Of a DNA stretch of 64,000 nucleotides, positions 43,499 through 51,652 are shown piece after piece. The notes below the pieces were generated by a model, which saw nothing but the letters and a program-made list of their open reading frames with translations, did not search any database and was not told the origin of the DNA. Every line of letters begins with the position of its first letter. Position 1 is the stretch's first letter. The stretch is from Candidatus Melainabacteria bacterium (GTDB lineage Bacteria > Cyanobacteriota > Vampirovibrionia > Obscuribacterales > Obscuribacteraceae). Position numbers and translations under genes: made by a program. The stretch is from NCBI GenBank assembly GCA_016716405.1, contig JADJWK010000001.1, forward strand, positions 1,736,001-1,800,000, given 5' to 3'.

Positions 43499-44629
43499 AT
43501 GTACAAAGAGAAGACGGCTGAGGAGCTATTTCGATTCGCTATTGCCAGCCGTCAGGCGGGCAAGCTCGTGGAAGCGCGCGCCAACCTCGAGCTTTCCATC
43601 GATAAGAGACCTACTTTCGATGCTTTCGTCCAGCTTATCGAGATCGCTGTAGAACAGGATCGCTTCGCCGATGCCGCGGAGCTTGTCGCAAGAGCCAGGT
43701 CGCTGGTGGAGCGCCGCGAACAGAAAGGGCAGCTCGCCCTTCTCGAAAGGGGCATCAATGAGCAGCTCGAGCGGATCAACAAAGAAGACGGCGAGTTCAA
43801 GAAACTCGTCGATACACGTGATGTCTACGGTCTCATCGACTGGTTCGATCTCGCTCCTATAAAGGGCGCTATTCTAAAGGCCAGCAAGCCCTCCGTGCGC
43901 CTGGTCCGGAGCGATACGGCAAAGCACAGCCGCATCGGCGGCAGGCCTCTGCTCGACAACAAGACGCCCTGGCCCGAGACAAGAGATGGGAAACCCCTCG
44001 CCTTTCTCTGCCAGATCGCCCTTGCTGATTTGAGAGCTCATGTCGAGATCACCGGATTTCCCGCAAGCGGGCTGCTTTCCTTCTTTGCTCACTTCGACAG
44101 GGAAAGCGAGGAGGAGCCGCTTGCTGACGAATCTTCTTTTCGGATTCTGTACTTTCCCGATCTCGATGGGCTTTCCGAATACTCCCATCCTGGACAGCTG
44201 TCCCCCGACTCTCGTTACCGACCGGTTTTTCTTCGACCGCGGGAAGAGATGAGCTTTCCCGAGAATCTCGATGACGATGCTCTCGATGATTATCCCGACG
44301 GCGCTGACGCCTATTTCGCTTTCTACGACGCCTGGAATTCAGTGCCGCCGCATCACAGGATGCTCGGACATGCCAATGTGGTTCAGGACGATCCGATCCG
44401 GGCGAGTTTCTTGCAAGCGCGCTCTCTCACCGAAGAGGATCTGGAAGCCGATGAAGATGGTTCTCTCACCAGGTCACTCGATTCATACAAACTTCTCTTG
44501 CAGCTCGAGGCTGACCAGGATGCCGGGCTTGTCTTCGGCGATGGCGGCACTATCTATTTCTGTATCGACGCTGCCGATCTGGCCGCCTTGCGCTTTGAAA
44601 GGGTGAGGGCCATCCTGCAGCTCTATTGA
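43499..44629 (+). CDS. DUF1963 (YwqG-like) protein with N-terminal helical repeats
   Basis: 376 aa from ATG 43499. Residues about 1-110 form TPR-like helices (FRFAIASRQAGKLVEARANL). Residues about 130-376 match DUF1963: SRIGGRPLLDNKTPWPETRD, PLAFLCQIALADL, GLLSFFAH, HRMLGHANVVQDD, LLLQLEADQDAGLVFGDGG and IYFCIDAADLAALRFERV. Cytoplasmic; biochemical role of the family is unknown. Overlaps the convergent YceI gene by 7 bp. Confidence 0.85.
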   Translation: MYKEKTAEELFRFAIASRQAGKLVEARANLELSIDKRPTFDAFVQLIEIAVEQDRFADAAELVARARSLVERREQKGQLALLERGINEQLERINKEDGEFKKLVDTRDVYGLIDWFDLAPIKGAILKASKPSVRLVRSDTAKHSRIGGRPLLDNKTPWPETRDGKPLAFLCQIALADLRAHVEITGFPASGLLSFFAHFDRESEEEPLADESSFRILYFPDLDGLSEYSHPGQLSPDSRYRPVFLRPREEMSFPENLDDDALDDYPDGADAYFAFYDAWNSVPPHHRMLGHANVVQDDPIRASFLQARSLTEEDLEADEDGSLTRSLDSYKLLLQLEADQDAGLVFGDGGTIYFCIDAADLAALRFERVRAILQLY

Positions 44630-45240
44630 AGATTAGTCGCACGCAAACTAATCGTGATGGCGATTGCTTTGTTGATCTTTACGGCACCATCCGGATGCAG
44701 TTGAATCAAGCTCAGCCCGAAGTCCTTTTGATCGATAGTGGCTGTGCCGGCTGCTGTCAGAGCGCTATTGCCAGCCAGGATTTTTGGTTTGTCCATGATG
44801 ACTTCGACAGCTTTGCTGACTCCATGCAGAGTAAGTTTTCCTTTTAAGCAATACTTGCCATTGCTTTGCCTGACGATTTCGCTGGAGGTGAAAGAGGCCG
44901 TGGGAAATCTGGCGACGTTGAAATATTTCGCCCCTTTCAGATCTTCATCGCGGACCCTGACACCGGTGGACATCGTCGCAATGGGAATTCGAGCCGAAAC
45001 ACCGGAGCCTTTCAGGTTGGCGGGATCGTACTTCAGGGTGCCTGATACCTGGCTGAATGTGCCTTTCGCTCTGATATGCGAACCTGTCCTGGCGACGAAT
45101 TGGACGCTTGACGCTTTGCTATCAATTGTCCAGTCGGTTGCGTGTGCCACCGCCGGTGTTGTCGTGAATGTTGTCGTGAATATCCAGAGCAATGAGATTG
45201 CGCATCCTTGTATAGGTATAGATTGTTTTCTGGCAAACAA
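44623..45240 (-). CDS. YceI-family periplasmic protein
   Basis: 205 aa, exported lipocalin-like protein that binds polyisoprenoid-type lipids in characterised members. Signal peptide (ISLLWIFTTTFTTTPAVA, cleavage after AHA), then the family pattern WTIDSKASSVQFVART, FSQVSGTLKYDPANLKGSGV, EDLKGAKYFNVARFPTASF and GKLTLHGVSKAVEV. Length is normal. No cytochrome or isoprenoid gene is adjacent. Confidence 0.93.
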   Translation of the reverse strand: MFARKQSIPIQGCAISLLWIFTTTFTTTPAVAHATDWTIDSKASSVQFVARTGSHIRAKGTFSQVSGTLKYDPANLKGSGVSARIPIATMSTGVRVRDEDLKGAKYFNVARFPTASFTSSEIVRQSNGKYCLKGKLTLHGVSKAVEVIMDKPKILAGNSALTAAGTATIDQKDFGLSLIQLHPDGAVKINKAIAITISLRATNLQ

Positions 45241-45312
45241 CTTCTTAACCGTTCCTCTTCCTTGTACGCTTCGGAGCCAGCGCCGGCTGTAAATGTCCCG
45301 GTCAAGTTCGGG

Positions 45313-47442
45313 CTAGTCGGCAGGACTTTTCAAACCGGGTCTGGGCTCCGAGGGCGGCACCGCGAGCATGAGCTCATTGCCTTCCCATTTGCTTCTCAAA
45401 ACAGGAGTCTGGAGTTTGCCGCGATCTCTCTGCACTTCTTCTTCCACCCGGTCTTTGAGTACTTTGAAAGCATCACCGAGTCTGGTCATGTCTCCGTTGG
45501 AGCGCAGGGCATTCATGAGATGCCTGGTGAAGACACTGTTCGATTGCTCTTTTGATTCCCAAGAGACCTGATCCGGGGCACTTGACGAGATCACGAGCTG
45601 CCCAGTTCCCTGGGCGACTTCTTCGACATTGATATTGGCTTGTTTGTAGATCCCTTTGCTTTGCGGATCGACATTGCCGCTGTAGCACGCATCGAGAACC
45701 ACAACCACTCTGTCGGAGCGGATTCTCCCTTTGATTATCCTGACCAGATCCTGCATGGGCAGACCTGATGAGTACAAACTCTCGGGATCGGTATCATGGG
45801 CGATCAGATAATTGACGCCGCCTATATCGAGATCGGAAGGGCTGCCGTGGGTGGAGAAATAGAGCACCACCAGGTCATCGGGCCTGACCACCCGGGGCAG
45901 CCATTTGTCGCCGAGATCGTTGAGGATGTTCGCTCTTGTGGCTTGCTCGTTGGTGAGCACCCGGACATGATCCGGAGCGAAGTGACAGCTAGAGGTCAGG
46001 AAGCCTGCAAAGTCCCTTGCGTCTTTGGCTGGAAACTTGAGATTGAGCGATCCCTTCTTGAATTCACTGATGCCGACGACCAGTGCCCACTTGTCCTTGA
46101 CAGGTCTGTTCTTGCCTGTGGCTGGCCTGGCAGGCGCCACGGCACTCGTCGCCACCTGTTCCGGCTGGGCTTCGCCTATGGGTGGCAGGCCTTTTTTCAT
46201 GGCTATCTCATTGCGAAGGACAAGAGCTGCCTTGCCGAGCTGCAGGTCACGTTTATCTTCTGGAGTTCCTTTGCCGGTCAGGACCCGGCTTACCCACCAG
46301 GGACCCTTGCCCGCCTTGAGATCCTCATGTGTCAATGGAACGATGAAGTCCGGCTCCAGACCTCCTGTGAATTGCCGATTCTTCGGGCTCAGGTAAGAGC
46401 CTATCGAGATCGAGAGACCGGAGCCGTCGGGAAGATTGAATATGTTCTGTATCAAGCTCTTTCCAAAGGACCTCTGTCCGACCAGCCTGCATCTGCCGTT
46501 GTCCCTCAATGCCGCGGCAATGAGCTCGGCACCGAAAGAGGTGCCTTCATTGATCAGAACAAGCAGGGGCTGGTCGGTGACCTGGCGACCGGTGGAGCGT
46601 TTTACCTCTGTCTTGTTGTTGCCGAACTGCATGGTCACAAGCAGTGGTCCCTCCCCAAGAAATGTGCCGCAAATGTTTAAGCAGTGCTCCATGAATCCGC
46701 CCGGGCAGTTCCTGAGATCGACGATTAGTCCGTCTGCCGCGCGAACACTGGCGAGGGCGCTCATGAACTCATCGAAGGAGTTTTTCGTGGCGAGATTTTC
46801 TATTCTTATGTAGCCGATATTTCCGGGAAGGATCTCGCTGTCGGTGTTGGCCTTGATCTCGTACTGGGCTCGCTGGACTGTGAATTCTACAGGCTGTCCT
46901 CCTCTCAAGAGAGTCAGTGTCACCGGTGTGCCCACCGGACCCCTGATCCGGCTTACCACTGCATCGAGGGACTGCCCTTTCATGTCTTCGCCGTTTACCC
47001 TGGATATGATGTCTCCTGACTGGATACCGGCGCGGAAAGCAGGGGTGTTCTCGAAAGCAGCGATGACGCATGTGTTATTGTCGTTGTTCTGACCTAGCTG
47101 GACCCCGATTCCAATCATTCGAGCTTCTGCCTGCCTCTTGTTCTGCTCTGTCTCCTCTCGCGTGATATGCCTGGTAAAAGGCTCGCCCAGGCTGGCTAGC
47201 ATTTCTTTTATGGCGGCGTTGGCTTCCGTTTCGGTGCTCAGTCGGCTATCGAACTTATGTTGCCAGGTCGACCAGTCCTGACCGTTGAAAGAGCGGTCAT
47301 AGTAATTGTCTCTGACAGTTTGCCAGACAAGCCGGTAGAGCTCTTTCGGCTTGACTTCCCGGGACGAGACAGGGTACGGGCTGATGAAAGCCGCTATGAA
47401 AATGGCGATCAAGAATAGTGGTTTCAATACTTGCGATGCCAT
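45313..47442 (-). CDS. Exported S41/PDZ peptidase fused to a caspase-like (C14) protease domain
   Basis: 709 aa from ATG 47442 (a longer reading from 47499 is unlikely). Signal peptide 1-27. S41 N-terminal helices about 30-110, PDZ about 110-195 (AFRAGIQSGDIISRVNGEDM), S41 catalytic domain about 195-370 with nucleophile serine at about 302 (NEGTSFGAELIAAAL) and lysine at about 328 (GQRSFGKSL). A proline-rich linker (425-450) leads to a caspase-like domain (about 450-670) with the histidine at about 532 (YFSTHGSPSD) and cysteine at about 586 (VVVLDACYSGN). Both catalytic pairs look intact. If the signal peptide works, both domains act outside the cytoplasm. Confidence 0.88.
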   Translation of the reverse strand: MASQVLKPLFLIAIFIAAFISPYPVSSREVKPKELYRLVWQTVRDNYYDRSFNGQDWSTWQHKFDSRLSTETEANAAIKEMLASLGEPFTRHITREETEQNKRQAEARMIGIGVQLGQNNDNNTCVIAAFENTPAFRAGIQSGDIISRVNGEDMKGQSLDAVVSRIRGPVGTPVTLTLLRGGQPVEFTVQRAQYEIKANTDSEILPGNIGYIRIENLATKNSFDEFMSALASVRAADGLIVDLRNCPGGFMEHCLNICGTFLGEGPLLVTMQFGNNKTEVKRSTGRQVTDQPLLVLINEGTSFGAELIAAALRDNGRCRLVGQRSFGKSLIQNIFNLPDGSGLSISIGSYLSPKNRQFTGGLEPDFIVPLTHEDLKAGKGPWWVSRVLTGKGTPEDKRDLQLGKAALVLRNEIAMKKGLPPIGEAQPEQVATSAVAPARPATGKNRPVKDKWALVVGISEFKKGSLNLKFPAKDARDFAGFLTSSCHFAPDHVRVLTNEQATRANILNDLGDKWLPRVVRPDDLVVLYFSTHGSPSDLDIGGVNYLIAHDTDPESLYSSGLPMQDLVRIIKGRIRSDRVVVVLDACYSGNVDPQSKGIYKQANINVEEVAQGTGQLVISSSAPDQVSWESKEQSNSVFTRHLMNALRSNGDMTRLGDAFKVLKDRVEEEVQRDRGKLQTPVLRSKWEGNELMLAVPPSEPRPGLKSPAD

Positions 47443-47483
47443 TCGCCGATTATACACGTGACTGATGCCATAATAGGCCGGAT

Positions 47484-47846
47484 ATGAGAGCGGCTCCATC
47501 GACTACCGGGGGCAATTACTGCCCCGCCTGCGGACTCGAAACACAGTCCAAGATCGAGTTCTGCCCTCATGACCGTACCAGGACAGTGTCCTCTCCGGCG
47601 CAGGGTGAGATCATCCGCAGGAATATCGTCGCGGTCTACGATTTCGGAGTATCCGCCGAAAGGAACCCTTACAAGCTACCCAGGTTGACGACATTGACTA
47701 TCGAATCCTGTCCCGAGGTCAGCAAGGAAGTCCTGACAGCGCTCAAGGCAAGAAAGGGCGAATTCTTCCTGATCAAGGACATGGACCAGGGATCCGCTTG
47801 GCTCTTAAGTTTCGCATGGTTTTATCGACATGGCACACAGTTCTGA
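47484..47846 (+). pseudogene. Collapsed zinc-ribbon / kinase / LRR gene remnant
   Basis: 120-codon frame from ATG 47484. It strings together pieces of a larger protein of the next gene's type: a zinc ribbon (CPACGLETQSKIEFCPHD), a fragment of a kinase N-lobe (NIVAVYDFGVSAERNPY) and a C-terminal LRR segment (LPRLTTLTIESCPEVSKEVL). The kinase catalytic loop and the membrane helix are missing. It looks like an internal deletion of a zinc-ribbon kinase with LRRs, joined in frame. A CATAAT box ends about 10 bp before the ATG. It may still be expressed, but cannot be a kinase. Confidence 0.6.
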
Positions 47847-49932
47847 TATTTGCTCCCGATGCTTGCGCCCCCGGAGGACACAGGGCTCGGGTTCGGTTAC
47901 GCAATGGTTGCGTCAGTGCAATTGCGATCTGCTTGTCTCGGGACAGCAGGAGACAGGCGCCGTGGACCTGTGCAAAACCTGCGGAAAGAGGATGGTCGCG
48001 GGTCGCAAAGGCTCCATCTCTCAGTTCGTGTTTCGGTCTGATCTCTGCTCGTGCAACCGTCCGGCACCGTTGAGACCGGCTCCTGCAGTAGCCCTCTCTG
48101 CAGATGAGCCGGCGGACAGTGTTACTGCCGATGAGGCGGAGATGCCACTATCCGCGGATGATTTCCCGGTGGAGCGCTTCAAGCCGCTCGAAATGCTCGG
48201 AGAAGGCGCCGGCGGATTTGTCTATCTCTCTAGAGATCGGCTGCTCATGAAAAAGGTCGCGGTGAAGACCTTGCGGGTCCTTACTCCGGATCAGCTAATC
48301 GCCTTTCAAGACGAGGCGAAGGCGACTTGCAATCTCGACCATCCGAACATCATAAAGACCTTCGACCTTGGCGTGACGAAAGGCGGCGTTCCTTACATGG
48401 TTCTCGAGTACCGAGCCGGGCGGTCCCTGGCAGAGGTCCTGAAAGCGAGCGGTCCTTTGATCGTCGAGACAGCGGTGCCATTTTTCGGCAAACTGGCCCT
48501 GGCGCTTCAATACTCGCACGACCAGGGTATCTTCCACCGGGACTTGAAGCCGGAGAACATTCTCATCGTCGAAGATGCAAACGGATCCGCAGAACCTGTC
48601 CTGATCGACTTCGGCGTAGCCCGGGTGGCTCATCAGGCAGGGGCGCCGACCATAGTCCAGGGCACTACGGTGGTGGGCACACCCTCTTACATGTCGCCGG
48701 ATCAGGCAGAGGGGCTCAGCTACGATTGCCGCTCCGAGGTATACAGTCTCTCCTGCGTAATCTACGAGTGCCTGGCCGGAAAGCCACCATTCACAGGCGA
48801 ATCCGCCCTGGAGACGATCATGATGCATGCCAGAAAGCCGGCGCAACGATTGTCCGAGGCCGCGGATCAGGACATACCTGTGCGGCTGGAACAGCTGGTG
48901 GCCCGGGGGCTAGCCAAAAATCCCGAGGAGCGATTTCAATCCATGCTGGAGTTTGCGGAGGCCCTTCAGGCAAGCCTGGCGGAAGCACCGGATGCGGGAT
49001 CGCGCAGAATATCCAGATCTTACTCTCCGGCTCGAATAGCGACTTTCGCTCTATTCCTCTTGGTTTTTGGTGCCGTTGTGGCGACTCTATTGGTAAATGA
49101 ATTACATTCTCCGGCGAGCCGCCGGCAGCCGAAAGAAATCGTTCCGGCAGGCAGGGCTGGATTATCGGCAGGCTGGGAGGTACAGGATGATGGCAAATCC
49201 TTGCGGTCCGGCATCGCGACTGATGAGGACCTCCGGCTTCTCGAGCACAGGAACGTAACGAGCCTGGATCTCTCCCGCAGCCCGATTACCGGCAGGGGTT
49301 TAGCCTGGCTGCGCGAACTTCCACTGGAGACGCTTGATCTGTACGACACGCGTATCGATGACCGGGATATTTCTCAGATCAATCAACTCCGGAGCCTGAT
49401 AGAGCTCAGGGTCGGTTTGACCGCTATCTCCGACGAGGGAATCTGCAGGCTCTCGCTCCCGCGGCTCAAGGGATTGTTCCTGGCTGAGTGCAGGGGGGTT
49501 ACCGATCGTGGTCTGGATTGCATCATCGAGCACTATCCCGGTCTCGAAGCTCTGGATGTGGCTGATACGAGCATCACCACAGATGGTATCAGCAAGATTG
49601 CCGCCTTCAAGCACCTGACATCTCTCGATCTTTCTGTCCTGCATGTTAGCAAGGACAATATCCTGTCCCTCAGAGCGATTCCCTTGAGAAGGCTCTTTCT
49701 CGAGGATTCCCGAATGACTACCGAGGCTCTATTGGCCTCCCGACAGCTCCGTGGTCTTCAGGTACTGGGGATCCAGGGTAATACTGCCGCCAGCCAACAG
49801 GTGGAGAAGAATATCCGAGAAGCCTTTCCCCAGGGGCGCATCCACATTGTCCTTTATGAACCCAGAGGAAATGAGCAGGTGAAGGATGCTGCCCAGATAA
49901 CCGACTTTCTCGGGGGCGAATTCGACCAATAG
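47830..49932 (+). CDS. Ser/Thr protein kinase with zinc-ribbon N-terminus, membrane helix and LRR domain
   Basis: 700 aa. Cys-rich N-terminus (about 8-75: CSRC, CNC, CKTC, CSC) probably binds zinc. The Hanks kinase domain covers about 117-385: LGEGAGGFVY loop, lysine 146 (VAVKTL), catalytic aspartate 238 (HRDLKPEN), DFG aspartate 260, activation segment GTPSYMSPDQ. One membrane helix (about 403-422), then an extracytoplasmic LRR region (about 475-660), e.g. VTSLDLSRSPITGRGL and LEALDVADTSITTDGI. Typical receptor-like kinase plan. Frame overlaps the end of the upstream remnant by 17 bp. Confidence 0.9.
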   Translation: MAHSSDICSRCLRPRRTQGSGSVTQWLRQCNCDLLVSGQQETGAVDLCKTCGKRMVAGRKGSISQFVFRSDLCSCNRPAPLRPAPAVALSADEPADSVTADEAEMPLSADDFPVERFKPLEMLGEGAGGFVYLSRDRLLMKKVAVKTLRVLTPDQLIAFQDEAKATCNLDHPNIIKTFDLGVTKGGVPYMVLEYRAGRSLAEVLKASGPLIVETAVPFFGKLALALQYSHDQGIFHRDLKPENILIVEDANGSAEPVLIDFGVARVAHQAGAPTIVQGTTVVGTPSYMSPDQAEGLSYDCRSEVYSLSCVIYECLAGKPPFTGESALETIMMHARKPAQRLSEAADQDIPVRLEQLVARGLAKNPEERFQSMLEFAEALQASLAEAPDAGSRRISRSYSPARIATFALFLLVFGAVVATLLVNELHSPASRRQPKEIVPAGRAGLSAGWEVQDDGKSLRSGIATDEDLRLLEHRNVTSLDLSRSPITGRGLAWLRELPLETLDLYDTRIDDRDISQINQLRSLIELRVGLTAISDEGICRLSLPRLKGLFLAECRGVTDRGLDCIIEHYPGLEALDVADTSITTDGISKIAAFKHLTSLDLSVLHVSKDNILSLRAIPLRRLFLEDSRMTTEALLASRQLRGLQVLGIQGNTAASQQVEKNIREAFPQGRIHIVLYEPRGNEQVKDAAQITDFLGGEFDQ

Positions 49933-49936
49933 AAGG

Positions 49937-51649
49937 CTACTTCACCCGATTCTTGATGCGCTTCAGGGCGAGAGCCGGTTCCTCGAGCCTCAAGAGCAGA
50001 CAGATCGCCACATAGATAGAAAGCCCGATGGCCGCCGCCACGGCAATAGAAAGACCGAGAGAGACAAAGGCTCCGACTTTACCGGGCAGGCTCAGATTAG
50101 CGATGATGAAGCTCTGGCAGAAACTGGCAACCAGCCCGCAGACAGCGGAGCCGCCGATCATTATAATCGCCGGCACTACCATGGTCCGCAGACCGAGGGA
50201 GCCTATCTTCTTGCGGGCGCAGATGGCGAGCATGGTCATATTGAATATGGTGACTATGGTGGTCGATAGAGCGATGCCCCCGAGACCTAACGGTCCGACC
50301 AGGAGCCAGTCCCCCAGGGCTTTCACTATAAGGGCTGCCATGCCTATACGGAATGGCGTTGTCGAGTCCTGATGGGCGTAGAAAATACGGGTGAGTATAT
50401 CCCGGGCTACATAGAAAAAAGATGACGGAATGAGGTAGGAAAGAGCGAGGACCACGAGCTGGGTCGATTGCTCGTCGAACTGGCCGCGCTGGAAAAGCAG
50501 CCTGACTATGGGACCGGGCATGGCCAGCATGAGGGTGACCAGGGGAAGCACCAGGAACCAGACTACCCGTACAGCCCGGCGGAATTGATCTTTGAGGGCG
50601 TCGATCTCGCCATCGGCGACCTGCCTGGTGAATCGCGGCAGGAGCGGCACGATCATCGACACCACCAGGACCCCGAGAGGCAGCTGGATAAGCTTGTTGG
50701 CATTGAGCAGGGCCGTATAGCTTCCCACCGCCAGGCCTGACATGAAGAAAACATCGATATAGACATTGAGCTGGCCTATCGATGTGCTGATCGCGGCCGG
50801 TCCGAGCATATGAAAATATTCTTTGACGCCGCCCTCGAGCCTGGCCAGGGACGTCAGCTCCGGTCGCGATTTCATGATCCCCGGTAGCTGGACGAGAAAC
50901 TGCCCGATTGCTCCAAGCAATGTCCCCACCGCCAGGCAGACACCGCCGGCTTCGGGGTAGAGAAGGACCGCGGCGATAATCGCTATGGATGCCATGGCCG
51001 GCGCCAGTGAAGGCCAGAAATACTCTTTGAAGGTATTCGAGATGCCTGCTCCGACCCCCACGAGACCGGTGATGATGATCATCGGCAGCATTATATTGAG
51101 GTTGGTGATCACCTCTTTCGGATCGGCGTTGGGTATGACGATCGGTATCACTAATGGTGCAAGTAGATAGACCAGGGCGGTGAGCACCGAGAGTATGATG
51201 GTAGTCACCATCAGCACCTGGCCGGTGAGCTTGCCTATATCAGGCGAGTCCTTCTTGGCCGCCATGACCGAGACCGCCGATGAGTGAAAGGGCCCGCCGA
51301 GCCCGCCGAAGAGGACCAGGAAATTGCCTGTTACCAGATTGGCGAAGTAGTAATAGTCCGTGGTCTTGCTGGTGCCGAAGGCCTGCATGATCACGATGTC
51401 CCGGGCAAGACCGACGAACTTCGAGGCGAATGTGAGAATTGCCACCAGCCCGAAAGTTTTACCGATTGCCTCGGCGTGCTTCGGATTTTTTACCGGCCCT
51501 GATCCTGTTTCTGATTCTGATCTTGTTTCTGATTCTGATTCTTGCGAAGCCGCCGGCTCCGGCAGCCGATTCGGCTCCCCTGTGATATCGGGCTTTCCGA
51601 GAACCTCCTGGCTCTCGTCCCTGTCGCTTTTCGATTCGTCGACTGACAC
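49937..51649 (-). CDS. murJ: Lipid II flippase MurJ
   Basis: Polytopic flippase that moves lipid II across the inner membrane, 570 aa, about fourteen helices from residue 65. Family segments include FGLVAILTFASKFVGLARDI, FGTSKTTDYYYFANLV and LPLLPRFTRQVADGE. The first 60 residues are an extra acidic, low-complexity leader rich in SESET repeats, absent from usual MurJ. GTG start 51649, only 3 nt after the ftsI stop, so the last gene of the rsmH-ftsL-ftsI-murJ cluster. Confidence 0.93.
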   Translation of the reverse strand: MSVDESKSDRDESQEVLGKPDITGEPNRLPEPAASQESESETRSESETGSGPVKNPKHAEAIGKTFGLVAILTFASKFVGLARDIVIMQAFGTSKTTDYYYFANLVTGNFLVLFGGLGGPFHSSAVSVMAAKKDSPDIGKLTGQVLMVTTIILSVLTALVYLLAPLVIPIVIPNADPKEVITNLNIMLPMIIITGLVGVGAGISNTFKEYFWPSLAPAMASIAIIAAVLLYPEAGGVCLAVGTLLGAIGQFLVQLPGIMKSRPELTSLARLEGGVKEYFHMLGPAAISTSIGQLNVYIDVFFMSGLAVGSYTALLNANKLIQLPLGVLVVSMIVPLLPRFTRQVADGEIDALKDQFRRAVRVVWFLVLPLVTLMLAMPGPIVRLLFQRGQFDEQSTQLVVLALSYLIPSSFFYVARDILTRIFYAHQDSTTPFRIGMAALIVKALGDWLLVGPLGLGGIALSTTIVTIFNMTMLAICARKKIGSLGLRTMVVPAIIMIGGSAVCGLVASFCQSFIIANLSLPGKVGAFVSLGLSIAVAAAIGLSIYVAICLLLRLEEPALALKRIKNRVK

Positions 51650-51652
51650 GTC

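Noticed and set aside
47442..47499. Longer start for the S41-caspase protein
   Set aside because: It would place 19 polar residues ahead of a clear signal peptide and overlap the divergent remnant gene.
51490..51550. Low-complexity TCTGATTCTGAT repeats at the murJ start
   Set aside because: They encode the acidic SESET leader in frame; no evidence of a separate element.
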